64,000 nucleotides of DNA from Buddleja alternifolia (GCA_019426215.1 CM033401.1:15443134-15507133), one strand, 5' to 3'. Counted from the first letter of the stretch, positions 22,433 to 33,775 are shown. A program made the numbers and translations. Notes: generated from the sequence alone by a model not told the origin.

Positions 22433-23412
22433 TAAAGCGCAACTCTCTAGATTCGTCTCAATTGCCATTGGGAGGCAACCAAGGACGTGAGTGTCACCTA
22501 GCCAGTCTCATGGACTCACATCGAAACCCAATTGAGATCAAGTCTAATAGATCATATACGAACCTTTAGGTCATAGACACCCTGTGAGTATAAGCCTTTC
22601 ACTATAACATCCCGGTCGAGTAAGAGTCATGGATTGTGTCAAACTCACAGTACTCCATGATGCCCAATGAATCATAGCAAGATAAAATTACTAAACTATC
22701 CCTGTGTACTATACACAAGTTAGTTTCCCTACTTTAACCAAAGACTTATAATTTCATTTACCTATGATCGCACAGGACGTTAACTCGTTTACTACTCGAG
22801 ACAATGAATCTCATATTGGTAATCATCGAGAAATTGCCACTTGTCTTTCTGAACCGCACTTCGAGGTTGATCCCACCAAAGGGTGAATTGGATCTAACTA
22901 CTCTAATAATTCACCCAGTGTCACAAGTCCAATCTTAGTGAATCCTCAGGTCTAAGGCTCACGCACACTACCGTGACCAGTAATTCAATCATTGAAAGTC
23001 AACGAGAAATTACCCATGTGATTGAATTATGGCGAGCCGTGTTCGAATATATCAATCCCATTGATATATCTATGGCACAAGCTCCCACCATCTAAAGTGA
23101 CCGACTGACACCCTTTGAAGCTTGCGTCATACAAGTCTTGTCTTAAAGCCCAATTAAGATTCTTCGACTTGCAAACTCTAGTTTAAGTAAACAAAAAATT
23201 GGTACTTCTCATGTTGTTCTCCTCGAACTATGAGGAGTAGAAGCTCCCTCTTGATTACTCGAGACTTATTTGTTCAATACTTATATTAATGCCATCAAAA
23301 TTGATATGAACAAAATAAATGCCTTTATTAAATCATTGAGAATTTGTACAACATAAAACTAAATGCCCAAATAATATTATTCCTCTATAGATTGGAGCAC
23401 ATAATCCTAACA

Positions 23413-24715
23413 TTGATGACCAAGAAATGAGATTATCACCAAGAAAAACACAGTGACCTGACGTAGAGCGACATATGGTGGGGCAACCTTCCCAATCCGC
23501 ATCGAATCAAGCATAAAAAGACATAGCTTCTGAACAGCGAAAGAAGTATTTGAGTAAAAGTAAGGTACTGAAGAGCACCAGCGAGGCTATGATAGACAGT
23601 AGGATCAGAGAAAGGAGCACTAGAAGAAGCAGAAAGCTTTGAATGAGTGTCAAGGGGAGTAGAAGTCAGATTGCAAGAAGACATATTTGCACAATCGAGG
23701 ATTTCATGAGCAAATTTCTCTTGCGATAAGAAAAAACCAGAATTAGAACGAGTAACGGAAATACCAAGAAAATAATGGAGAGGACCGAGATCACTCATGG
23801 TGAACTCAGATGATAGGAGATATATTTGCACAATTAAGGATTTCATGAGCATATTTCTCTTGCAATAAGAAAAGTCCAGAAGCAGAACGAGTAATGCAGA
23901 TACCGAGAAAATAATGGAGAGGACCAAGATCACTCATGGAGAACTCAGATGATAGAAGAGGCATAAACTGTGATAAAAGATTAGAGGAGGATGCGGCAAG
24001 AACAATGTCATCAACGTATAATAGAAGATAGGCAGTGGAGGAGCTATGAGTATAGATAAAGAGGGAGGAATTAATACGACTGCTAATGAAATTGAGAGTG
24101 GAAAGATAGGTGGGAAAACGATGGTGCCATGTGAGGAGCCTGCTTGAGACTATAAAGAGATTTCTTGAGGAGAAAAACAGGATTAGGGAAGTCAGGATGA
24201 GAATAGCCAGCGGTTACTTCATATAGACTGTTTTAGAGAGATGACCATCAAGAAATACATTTTTGATATCGAGCTGATAAAGAGGCCATGAACGAGAGAG
24301 ATATATGCTAAGAACAATGCAAATAGTAGCCGACTTAACTACATAACTAAACGTGTCTTTATAATCAATACCGGTTTGCTGAGTGAAACCTTAAGCACCG
24401 AGGTGATATTTATACCTCTCAAGAGTGCCGTCTGAACAAAATTTATAACAAAATATCCATATGGACCCAACAAGATTGATACTAGAAGGACAAGGAATGA
24501 GATCCCAAGTGCTATGAAGAGCAGAAAGCTTATCATCCACAACAGCTTTCACTGTGGTCATGACGACCTTGAGAGCGAGATCAAGGAACGAGAGATTGAG
24601 AATTATACGAGATTGAGAGGTTTAAAAGCTATCGAGATTTAGTAATACCGAATCTGGACCGAGTGGTCATAGGATGAGTCGGGACTACGGGGGCTTTTAT
24701 AGGAGCGGACATATC
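23413..24715 (-). pseudogene. Copia E RT/RNase H, duplicate copy 1
   Basis: On the minus strand this carries Copia RT motifs. YVDD is encoded at 24007-24018. SEFTMSDLGPLHYFLGI lies at 23760-23815, followed by the start of RNase H at 23436-23560. Within it, about 140 bp (23685-23825) are repeated at 23826-23945. The block from 23905 to 24715 is repeated again, starting at 24716. Stops and frame breaks occur throughout, so there is no function. Confidence 0.78.
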
Positions 24716-25013
24716 AGAAGAGTAATGTAGAGGACCGAGATCAATCATGGCGAACTCAGATGATAGAACAGGAAGAAGCTGCGATACAAGAGTAGAGGAG
24801 AAAGCAGTAAGAAGAATGTCATCAACGTGTAATAGAAGATAGGCAGTGGAGGAGCCATGAGTATAGATGAAGAGGGAGGAATTAGCATGACTACTAACGA
24901 AACCGAGAGTGGGAAGATAGGTGGAAAAGCGATGGTGCCATGCACAAGGAGCCTGCTTGATACTATAAAGAGCTTTCTTGAGGAGACAGACATGATTAGG
25001 GAAGTCAGGATGA
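24716..25013 (-). pseudogene. Copia E RT, duplicate copy 2 (left part)
   Basis: Homologous to 23905-24200, with the catalytic box at 24818-24829 changed from YVDD to HVDD. It is interrupted by the CACTA-like element at 25014 and resumes at 26458-26491. It is then interrupted by Copia D and resumes at 45432. Confidence 0.75.
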
Positions 25014-25030
25014 CATTACTACAAAAAGAG

Positions 25031-25285
25031 CCTATTACAACGCCCCAATTACAGCGGTTTTTCAAAAAACCGCTGAACGGAGGGGGCTATTACAGCGGTT
25101 CGTGAAAGAACCGCTGTAATAGGTAATACGCGGAACCTATTACAGCGGTTCTTTCATGAACCGCTGTAATAGGTGCCAGGTCTATTACAGCGGTTCACTA
25201 CTGAACCGCTGTAAAAGGCAGCTAAAAAAAATAAAAAAATTTAAACCTATTACAGGGGTTTTTAAAAAAACCGCTGTAATAGGCC
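25031..25285. repeat. Left subterminal array of CTATTACAGCGGTT hairpins
   Basis: At least four inverted units of the form CTATTACAGCGGTT / AACCGCTGTAATAG with short variable loops. The same units occur at the other end (26190-26438). Subterminal repeats are the usual transposase-binding sites of CACTA elements. Confidence 0.8.
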
Positions 25286-25299
25286 ATGTACGAAAAAAT

Positions 25300-25440
25300 T
25301 TGAAATATTTTTATCTTCCCGCTTCTCTCTCCCACTCTCAAAATTTAAAACCCATTTCAGCTTCTCTCTCTCTCTATTCTCGGTCTCTCTCTCTCTCTCG
25401 ATCCCCCCTCCCCAAAAAAGCTCGACATCACCACCACTTA

Positions 25441-25471
<31 letters not shown>

Positions 25472-25535
25472 GACGATAGTAAGCTTCTTCTCTTTCTCTC
25501 TTCTTCCCTATATATATATATCTATATTTGTATAT
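25300..25535 (+). other. CT-rich and CCG-repeat segment inside the CACTA-like element
   Basis: CT microsatellites (25325-25405) precede a (CCG)n tract at 25440-25467 and a GTAAG splice-donor-like site at 25479. It resembles a 5' leader and first exon of a gene, but no protein family is recognised. Confidence 0.3.
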
Positions 25536-25540
25536 GTGTA

Positions 25541-25848
25541 TATGTGTGGGTGTATGTATATTTGTGTATGTGTGGGTGTATTTATTTTGTGTATATGTAT
25601 ATATTTGTGTATGTGCGGGTGTATGTATATTTGTGTATATGTGGATGGGTTTGTGTATATTGCGTATATGTTGATGGGTGTATGTATCTTTGTGTATATG
25701 TGGATGGGTGTATGTATATTTGGGTATATGTTCATGGGTGTATGTATATTTGTGTATATGTTCATGGGTGTATGTATATTTGTGTATGTGTGGATGGGTG
25801 TATGTATATTTGTGTATGTGTGGATGGGTGTATGTATATTTGTGTATT
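25541..25848. repeat. 30-bp minisatellite, about 10 units
   Basis: Units such as GTATATTTGTGTATATGT followed by TCATGGGTGTAT repeat with a 30-bp period, more regular towards the right. Because 30 is a multiple of three, open frames of 10-residue repeats appear on both strands; I take these to be artefacts. Confidence 0.85.
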
Positions 25849-25888
25849 TACGAAAATATTTCTCGGTTGAAATTTTGCGGTATTGAAA

Positions 25889-26150
25889 TAACTCGAAATT
25901 CGTATAGTCATAGCGAAACGGTATTCTAAACAAAACGCATGACTTTGTCATGCGATCTCGGAATTTTAGCCGTTTGAGATCGTTTAAGGCCTCAAATTTG
26001 TGTTTTATTACGAAAATAGGGTATTTTGTAATAAAACGCAAATTTGAGGCCTTAAACGATCTCAAATGGCTAAAATCACGAGAGCGCAAGTCATTGTCTT
26101 GCGTTTTGTTCGGAATGCCGTTTCGTTATGACCGTGCGAATTTCGTATCA
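25889..26150. repeat. 262-bp near-perfect palindrome (arms ~130 bp)
   Basis: The left arm (25889-26018) and right arm (26019-26150) are inverted copies meeting at AAAATAGGGTATTTT. The inner 60 bp per arm are nearly identical; the outer part has a few mismatches. Each strand carries a similar open frame beginning MRSR and containing LRSFKASNL, which follows from the symmetry. A transcript would fold into a long double-stranded hairpin. Confidence 0.85.
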
Positions 26151-26189
26151 TTCCGACACGGTCAAAAAAATTTTAAAATTTTTTCCGGG

Positions 26190-26438
26190 GCCTATTACAG
26201 CGGTTTTGGAAAAAACCGCTGTAATAATTACACTATTACAGCGGTTTTTTCCAAAACCGCTGTAATAGGCCCCGGAAAAATATATATATTTTTTTTAATA
26301 GCGGTTATTTGTATAACCGCTGTAATAGGTGCCTATTACAGCGGTTTTTAACCGCTGTAATTGGCCTGAACCAATTACAGCGGTACCTATTACAGCGGTT
26401 AAAACCGCTGTAATTGGCCAAAAAAACCCGCTGTAATA
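26190..26438. repeat. Right subterminal array of CTATTACAGCGGTT hairpins
   Basis: Several inverted units of the same CTATTACAGCGGTT/AACCGCTGTAATAG family as at 25031-25285, in back-to-back arrangement, ending at the element terminus. Confidence 0.8.
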
Positions 26439-26491
26439 GGTCATTTTTGTAGTAGTGGAATAGCCAGGGGGTTACTTCATATAGACTGTTT

Positions 26492-29450
26492 TGTTAGGTA
26501 TATGCCCTAGATGTCAATGAGGACAAATAGATTGTATAGGCTATCTAATTATGTTGTACGAACTTATCACTAATAAAGGCAAAAGAAACATTTATTCTTT
26601 TGTTCATATAAAACTTCATGGCATTAATAAGTATTGAACAAGTAGTCCATGTGTATCGAGTTTGACTCTTCGCCCTTTATGGAACAAATAAGTAGCACGG
26701 GGAGAGTCTGACACCTGATCACTTAAGACGGTTCGCAAGTCAAGGAATCTTAATTGGGCATTGAGATTCGACTTGTATGACACATGCTTTGACAAAGAGT
26801 GCCATTCGAACACTATGAGATAGTGAAAACACGTGTCATAGATATACCAATGGAATTGATATATTTAACACGGCTTGAAGAGTCTTTTTCGACTTCAAAA
26901 GATTTCCTATTGAAATTGTTTTTGGACGCTTGAAGAGTCTAACGCTTGACTTAAGCGTTCACTTAAAATATAGGCGCTTTGGTGAAGCGTCTAACGAAGA
27001 CTGTTTTTATAAAGTTAACTTAGATTTCAAGAATTGAATACTTTAACCGAGTAGGTTTGAGCGTTCACTTCTTTGATCAGTGTTAGCACAGCGGAATGAT
27101 TTTTGTAGTCTTCTTTTTTAAAAACATTAGCGTCACAGAAAGTGTATTTAGTTGCTTAGCGTTTGATTAAGTTTTACTTGATCAGTTTATGATATGACAA
27201 TATGAAAACTGAATGTAAAGTAAGGAACACAATATTTGTAAGGTTTGTTGGGTGGTGTAATCTCAACTACGTCCTTCTTCTCCTTGAACACTTTGAGGCA
27301 ATCCACTAAAATGATTCTCAAAGAATCACACAGAATCTTCTACAAATTAGGGAGAGATGGATGTCGATGACTTGAGCTCCTTGATCACACAGATTTCTGC
27401 TCCAAATCACTTCAATCCCCTTGCTTCTTTCACCCAGAAATATGGCAAGTATCCAACTTCGACTTCACACAGATCGCGAGGCTTGGATAGGGGTTTTTCT
27501 AAAAGGGTTTGTTTGATTTTGATGAAGTTCAAACAACTGGAAATATCTCAGTAGTAGTGTAGTTTCTCCGAAAAGAATGTTTGAGATATTGGGTTGACTG
27601 TCTCAGGATTTGATGAAAAGCAAAGAGAATATTTTCTTGAGTATTCTGGCTTTTCTGAGAGTTTAAGGAATGAGACTTCAATGCAACAGCAATTTGGCTT
27701 GATAATTGTTCTCTCTATGTTTGGCTTGTTGTTGAAGTTCGATTTATAGGCATTCTTGGAAAAAGTGTCTGTTTGACACATGCAAGGGCACGTGTCTCTC
27801 ACTTCCGCGAGTGAACAACTTTTGTCCTTTTTCCTGAAAATCTGCTGCACAAAAGTTGGTGCTGCAGTCTTTGAATAGTTGACAATCCAATAGGGTGGCT
27901 TCTCCGTACGTCCGAAAGTGCTTATCACATTTAATGCTCTTATCAGCATTTAATGCATTTGAATTAAATGCCCGTTGGTATTTAATGCTTTGAGAATATT
28001 TGCATTAAAACTCCTTCTGGACTTAGAAATAAATTCAGGTGAAATTACTTCTGTCCTATAAGGTAACGCTTGATATAGCAGGACAATTGGACGCTTGGAG
28101 ATTTTATCTTCATTCAGAAATCAGGCGCTTGAGTCTTCAAACTTTACCACTGATAAACTCACTCAGAAATTATCAGACGCTCAGCCTAAGACTACTTAGC
28201 CTAACAATCTAGAATAAAAATAAAACAAAGCCTATTACAAATCTAACGCTTCAAAGCTGAAAAACAAACTTACATATTTTGGAGTCTAACAAAGGTCCTA
28301 ATTGTCATCATCAAAACATCTAACATGAAATTCCTAACAGGCCCAAATTACCCTCTTGTGGGGCCGACCTCGAAGTGCGATCTCAATGAGTCAAGTAGCA
28401 CTTGTGAAGTGATCGCCAAGATGAGATTCACTGTCTCGGTAGCAAATGAGAAAGTATCCTGTGCGATCATAGGCAAATGAAATTATAAGTCTTTGGCCAA
28501 AGCAATGAAACTAACTCATGTAAGACATGGTGGGTAGTTTGGTAATTTCATTATGCTATGATCTAATGCACAGTATCAAGTTTGGTGAGTTTGACATATA
28601 TCATGACTCTTATTTGATTGAGATACATCAGTGAAGGGCTTATACACATATGAAATTTATGGTCCAGAGGTTCGTAAATGATTCGTTCAATTGTACTCAA
28701 TTGGGTTATGATGTGAGTCCACGGGACTGGCTAGGTGACACTTACATCCTCTGGTAAGTTCTCCCGTTACCAATTGAGACAAACCTAAAGAGTTGCGCCA
28801 TAAGAAACGAAGAGGATGTCTTTTTGTGTTAATCTTTTAGAAAGATAAAATGAATTGGACAGATTGATTTAATGATAAATCAATAAATTAAATATTTAAT
28901 TTAATTAGATTAAATTAAATAATTTAAGTAAAGAATTAATTAAATGGAATTAATATATATATATATATTTGGATTTAAATAGGATTTAAATCAAATATAT
29001 ATTAAAAGGTGGACTAAGTTGGCCGGGCCAATTAAAAGTCCATCTTGACCATCCATGGTGCCCTAGGAGGCGGCCACTAGGAGTCCCAAAGGGATCTCCT
29101 ACTTGTTGCATAAGTTAGAAGAGTTATAAATACCTTTAACTATTAAACAAGAAACCTAACCCTAATTACATAACACAAAAAGAAGGAAACTCCTACCCTA
29201 ATTCTCTCTCTAGCCATCCACCACCAAGGAGAGACTTTTGGGGATCTTTGGAAGGTTCATTTCGCGTGAAGCTTTAGAGACAGGAATTCTAAGAGAGTCG
29301 TTAGTGAATTGTAGAAAACGAAATCGATAAGGTATTTGAATTCGTTTATTATTGTAAAACCTTGAAAATAATCAAACCCACGTTAAAGTGATTCACCTCT
29401 AGGAGTCCTTTTTATTTCCGCTGCGTCTTTCATTCATAGGATTCCTAACA
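26492..29450 (+). repeat. 5' LTR of Copia D with internal insertion
   Basis: Homologous to 34508-45431 once insertions are removed, ending immediately before the primer site. LTR sequence is 26492-26874 and 28340-29450. The middle (26875-28339) is foreign and replaces about 150 bp present in the 3' LTR. Confidence 0.85.
26875..28339. repeat. Unclassified 1.46-kb insertion in the D 5' LTR, possibly a solo LTR
   Basis: It begins near TGAAGAGTC and ends TTCCTAACA just before the LTR resumes with GGCCC. It repeatedly uses the motif ACGCTT/AAGCGT (for example at 26930-27000 and 28065-28110). The TG start and CA end suggest a solo LTR. The flanks show a deletion rather than a target repeat. No coding sequence is convincing. 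Confidence 0.4.
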
Positions 29451-29451
29451 G

Positions 29452-29464
29452 TGGTATCAGAGCC
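29452..29464 (+). promoter_or_regulatory. tRNA-Met(i) primer-binding site of Copia D
   Basis: TGGTATCAGAGCC begins two bases after the 5' LTR ends, a perfect 13-base complement of the initiator tRNA-Met 3' end. Confidence 0.92.
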
Positions 29465-31294
29465 GACTTTAACGTGTTTGATGATTTTTTGTATTTGAAA
29501 TTATGTTGGCTAATTTGGAATTAAAAATTTGATTTTCGCATGATTTATATTTGATATTAAATTTGAATTTTTGAAAACCATAATCTCCTTGAAATCGTCG
29601 CCTGAAGAACGCCGTAGCGCGCCATTGCACGTTTGGAATGTGCGCAGCCCCGCTTCTGTACGGGTTCGAAAAACCAAAAAAAATGGAAAAGGGGGCGTGG
29701 CGGCGCTGTTCCATCGGACGGAACAGGGGTGGCAACAGCTGCCCCTGTTATTAACATTTGGTACTGGGCCAAGCCCAGCTGATTGTTTGTGTGCTGGGCC
29801 TTGCCTAGCGCGTGTGCCATGTGTGCAAGTGGATAGCTGGGTCGGGCCCAGCAGCGATTAATTATATATATATATATATATTTATTATATTTAAACATTT
29901 ATATATTAATAAATATTGGGTTTGACCCAATAGATAAATTTGACCCCGATTTGTCAATTGCCTCTTTTTTCTAATAAAATTAGTTTGTTTTTCTAAAAAC
30001 TAAATTATATTTAATAGTTAAATTGGATTCGCCTTTAATAATTAAATTAGATTTAAATATATCATAAATTAATTGGAAGTTAGTTTATGATTCAAGACGA
30101 TTAAATAAATTAGATTTATTTTCATTTATGGTTGATTTTGGTTTTTTCAAAACAATAAGAATAAGTTAGACGTAGTTCTTAATAATAAATTGGATTTATT
30201 TATTTTTAAATTGAAATTAAATTCATCCTTTTGTAATTCAATTAGATTTAATTAATTATGAGTTCTTTTTTATTTTTAAATTAATTCCAACATAATTTTG
30301 AATAGTTTATTTACATGCTTTGATCTATGTTGTGGTGGATGCATCCCATGGACTTAGGGTTTTTACCGCTTTGTATTATCTGGGTTGTAATGGGCATTAG
30401 TGCCCCCCAATTTGTATTTTATTTTCAGTAGAACAATGTATAGGGCGCTTCTAAATATGTAATTAGAAGTAGGACCTTTCTAGAGCTTGGAGCCTAGAGC
30501 TTATCAAGATTAGATTTGATATAGGCTCCTATCCCCCTGATTGATCTATTAGCTTAAATCCATCTAGAATGTCCATGGATTGCATCATAATAGAATTACT
30601 AGGTTTTTCTGTTAGTGCGTGGCTCGATTTAATTTATTCCACATATGCGCTTAATAAGTTAATGTGCAAAGTGAGACCTTGTAAACTTAACAAATTCTCC
30701 CGAATTAAAGACACTAAGTAAGAAAGGGATATTGGATATCCTGGCTCTCCATCAAACTTTGAGAGATAGAATTATGAGTTAAGTATGGCATCGTCTCGAC
30801 TAATGGGGGTTATACACTAATTCATAATTCAAATCTCTCTAAGTGCATTTGATGTCATCGGTCGAAGCAAATCTCATTCCATACACCGTTGCAAGTTGCA
30901 AGATGAGATTCAACTGTTAGATCGATAGGAATTGATGGGAAAGTACTAAGATGGATCACCACCAAAATTTCGTTACAGACTGAGGTTAAGTGATCTGTGA
31001 GCCAAAAGTAAGATTGAACCATCAGTTGGACTAATTGGCATGGAACGCCACTTTAAAGATTCCAATGAGCCATATATCGTTACAGATTGCAACTCATTGA
31101 AAATTTTGAAGAACTTAATCACTCACTACAAAATCTGTCCAACGAGATTTCCGTTCATTGCAGTGGGAGTGCAATGGTTCGAAAAATGTAGTAGGATCCA
31201 AGTCAAATTAAAGTCCTAATTTTACTTGGGTAGGACATAATCATCTAATGAAATCTTGGTTTATTTTGTACAGTCACATATATCTGTCTCAAAA
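29465..31294 (+). other. Untranslated leader of Copia D
   Basis: 1.8 kb between primer site and gag, AT-rich except a GC-rich block at about 29590-29860. It is related in position and style to the leaders of A and B. No coding sequence is supported. Confidence 0.7.
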
Positions 31295-31948
31295 ATGGTT
31301 AACCCACTCATAACAATGCTTGAGAAAAATGTCCTCACTGGACCAAACTATAATGACTGGGTCAAGATGCTGAGGGCAAAGCTCAAGAAGAAATTGCTTG
31401 AGCATATTTTGGAGCAAGATGGTCCAACTTTGCCTAGGGTCAATGATAGAAAGTCTACTCTAAAAGTATACAAGAGATGGATCTCTGATGCCCAAAAGGT
31501 CACTAACTACATGTTGCAGTCCATGAGCAACGATTTGAGACATATACATTTTGATATAGACAGTCCCAAGTCAATGATGCTTTACTTGGAGGAAATGTTC
31601 AGAGAACATGGAAAGTCAACTTGGTATTATTTATCGAAAGAACTTTTCCAAGCTAGAATGAAAGAAGATGATGAAGTTGCAAATCATGTTATGAATATGA
31701 TGTCCATGATAGGAAGACTACAATCTCTGGGAAGCCACATGGATTTTCATCTACAAGTGAATCTCATTCTTCAGTCTTTCCCTAGATTTTTCTTTACTTT
31801 TGTCACTAATTTTGAAATGAGTGACCTGGGAGGATCATTAATGGATCTTAAAGACAGACTTGCATACATGCAAACTCAATTGAGAAACGAAAGGTATGAT
31901 GATTCTCCACCTTCAAATGGGCTGCTTGGAGTAAGGATTTGCTTCTAG
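31295..31948 (+). pseudogene. Copia D gag (truncated by stop)
   Basis: The start chosen is the ATG at 31295 (MVNPLITMLEKNVLTGPN), which aligns with the gag starts of A and B. An in-frame ATG 39 bases upstream lies in the leader. The frame runs about 218 codons through the retrotransposon gag domain. It then hits a stop at 31946-31948 before the zinc knuckle. Gag would form the particle; the premature end and the loss of downstream frames show it is a relic. Confidence 0.82.
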
Positions 31949-32601
31949 GAACTAGGGGCACAGGAATAAATCCCAAAGGTTGCAAAGATATGTATTCACT
32001 GCCAAGAGGTGGATGAATGGAAACGTGATTGTCCCAAGCTAAAAGCGGAGATTGCTTCAGGTATAGAACTTAATGTTTTAGAAATAAATTGTTATGTTAC
32101 TATTTTTTCTACTTCCTGGATTCTAGACTTTGGGGCTAGTGCTTACATATGTGTTTGGAATCAAGAGCTGGAAAGAAGTAAGAAGCTGGAGGACAATGAA
32201 GTGATGATCGATGTTGGCAGCAGACATAGTGTAGCAGCCACAAACATTGGCACCACTTCCATTATATTATTGTCTGGACATTGTATACATTTAGATGATT
32301 GCCTTGTTTTGCCCAATTGGTTTAAGAATGTTATTTCAATTCCTATTTTGGTCAGGAAAGGTTATTTATTTTCCTTTATGAACAATTCTTGTGACATTTA
32401 CTTTAGAAATGAATGTGTTGGCAATGCATCCTTAATAAATGGTTTATATTTTGTTAATGTCCAAAATAATTGCAATGTTAATGCTGTAACAAGAAAGCGC
32501 AATTTGCATGATACAAACTAAAGACAACTACGACACTTAAGATTAGGTCATGTCGGGGAACATAGACTACATGAGTTAGAAAAGGATGGAGTCATAGACT
32601 C
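31949..32601 (+). pseudogene. Copia D zinc knuckle, protease and GAG-pre-integrase (mutated)
   Basis: The zinc knuckle at about 31988-32030 reads CIHCQEVDEWKRDC, with the metal-binding His replaced by Glu. The protease motif at about 32110-32150 reads SWILDFGASAYIC, so DSG has become DFG. The frame continues to a stop at 32519-32521. The GAG-pre-integrase LRLGHVGEH follows after it. Two key residues are altered besides the stop. Confidence 0.8.
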
Positions 32602-33240
32602 ATTGGGATCAGATCCCTATCCCACTTGTGAGTCTTGTATTCAAGGCAAGATGACCAAATCCCCCTTCACAGGGAATTTTGAAAGGGCCTCTGAAGTATT
32701 AGGATTGGTTCATACTGATGTGTGTGGTCCTTTTGGAAATGTGGCCCACGGTGGTTTTAAATACTTCATAACATTTACCGATGACCATTTTAGGTATGAC
32801 TATGTGTATTTGATGAAGTACAAGTCTGAATCACTTGAGAAATTCATTGAATTCAAGACTTTAGTCGAAAACCAAATTGGGCATCACATCAAGGCACTTC
32901 GGTCAGACCGCGGTGGTGAATATATGATTGCCGAATTTAACCAGTTCTTACGAGAACATAGCATATTGTTACAGCTTATTCCTTAAGCTATTCCACAATT
33001 AAATGGCTTAGCAGAACCAAGGAACCGAATACTGTTGGACATGGTTCGATCCATGCTCAGCTACACGGATTTGCCCATTTCATTGTGGGGGCATGCGCTG
33101 CTCACAGTTGCTCACATTTTGAACAGATGTTCCCCCAATTTTATTTCTAAAACACCGTATCAGATATGGCATGGAAGTAAGCCTAATCTGAAACATATAA
33201 GATATGGGGTTGTCCAGCTTATGTGAAAAAGACCAAGGCA
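32602..33240 (+). pseudogene. Copia D integrase (broken)
   Basis: The frame from 32603 shows CESCIQGKMTKSPF, then FITFTDDHFRY with the first core Asp and LRSDRGGEYM with the second. It has a stop at 32984-32986, then continues with [20 protein letters not shown] and the SLWGHALLTVAHILNRC stretch to about 33226. This is the DDE-type integrase of Copia elements, inactivated by stops. Confidence 0.83.
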
Positions 33241-33775
33241 GAGAAATTGGAGGCTGGGTCCTTGAAAGGATGATTCGTTGGTTATCCCGAGGATTCCATA
33301 GGATACCTATTCTATCTTCATGGTGATCAAAGGATCATTGTAGACTTACAAGCGATCTTTCTCGAAGAAAAATTCATTCGAGAAGGTGGAGCTGGTAGGA
33401 GAATTGTTCTAGAAGAATAAAATGAATCTCCTTTGGATGACACTGTTCAAGAGACCCAACCCAAACCAGAAACGACACAGTCGTCAACGCGAAGGTCTGC
33501 TAGAGTATCTCAACATCCTAAGAGATATGGTTATCTGCTACAAGGAAAGCATAATCTGTATGTAGTAGCGGAAGGAAACCATGGAGATAATCCTTCTAGC
33601 TATGACCAAGCAATGATGGACATGGATTCTACAAAGTGGCATGAAGCTATGAAAGTAGAAATGGATTCGATGTATTCGAACCTAGTCTGGACTTTGACAG
33701 ATCGACCCAAAGGTATTATACCCATTGGATGCAAATGGATATATAAGAGAAAGATCGACCCAAAGGTATTGTACA
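33241..33775 (+). pseudogene. Copia D integrase C-terminal linker and first part of RT
   Basis: The frame from 33433 carries the STRRSARVSQHPKRYGYLLQ linker. It leads to GCKWIYKRKIDPK, which opens the Copia RT. At about 33770 it jumps directly to RNase H sequence. The words AGATCGACCCAAAGGTATT occur at both 33700 and 33752, next to the jump. Confidence 0.82.

Larger units (their letters stand above)
700..23412 (-). mobile_element. Copia element A, full-length but degraded, with nested insertions
   Basis: LTRs are at 700-2473 (1774 bp) and 10334-23412. The latter is about 1.79 kb once three insertions are removed. Both copies begin TGTTGTGAATCC in window orientation. The primer-binding site is at 10321-10332 and a purine-rich primer adjoins 2474. 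Target repeats TTGAC and TTGAT differ by one base. Internal domains on the minus strand, from right to left, are a long leader (8523-10320), gag from an ATG at 8522, zinc knuckle and protease, integrase, RT and RNase H. A 2.1-kb insertion splits pol at about 4181-6295. All frames are broken. Confidence 0.88.
10334..23412 (-). repeat. 5' LTR of Copia A, split into four blocks by insertions
   Basis: LTR blocks are 10334-10606, 19912-20330, about 21652-21769 and 22433-23412. Joined in order they parallel 700-2473. The breaks coincide with a 9.3-kb Mutator-like insertion, a 1.3-kb TIR element and a 0.66-kb insert. Confidence 0.85.
25014..26457. mobile_element. CACTA-like element with hairpin arrays, minisatellite and central palindrome
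   Basis: The termini are CATTACTACAAAAAG at the left and, read inward from the right, CACTACTACAAAAATGACC, the En/Spm-type end. Both are followed by CCTATTACAGCGG. The insertion breaks the sequence GGATGA/GAATAGCC of Copia E; the uninterrupted version is at 24196-24209. A 3-bp target repeat is not clear. Both subterminal regions are dense arrays of short hairpins. The interior has CT-rich and CCG repeats, a 30-bp minisatellite and a long perfect-like palindrome. No transposase was recognised, so it is non-autonomous. Confidence 0.75.

Noticed and set aside
25541..25848. Possible CRISPR-like regular array
   Set aside because: Repeats are contiguous without unique spacers, and the genome is a plant's; it is a minisatellite.
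25536..25929. Overlapping open frames rich in Tyr, Val, Cys and Gly on both strands
   Set aside because: They follow from the 30-bp minisatellite; there is no start context or recognisable domain.
27357..27949. Two short frames inside the insert of the D 5' LTR
   Set aside because: They are short, without domains, and on opposite strands; probably non-coding.
29469..29898. Open frames of 88-113 codons around a GC-rich block
   Set aside because: They lie in the Copia D leader, with no family resemblance and competing frames on both strands.
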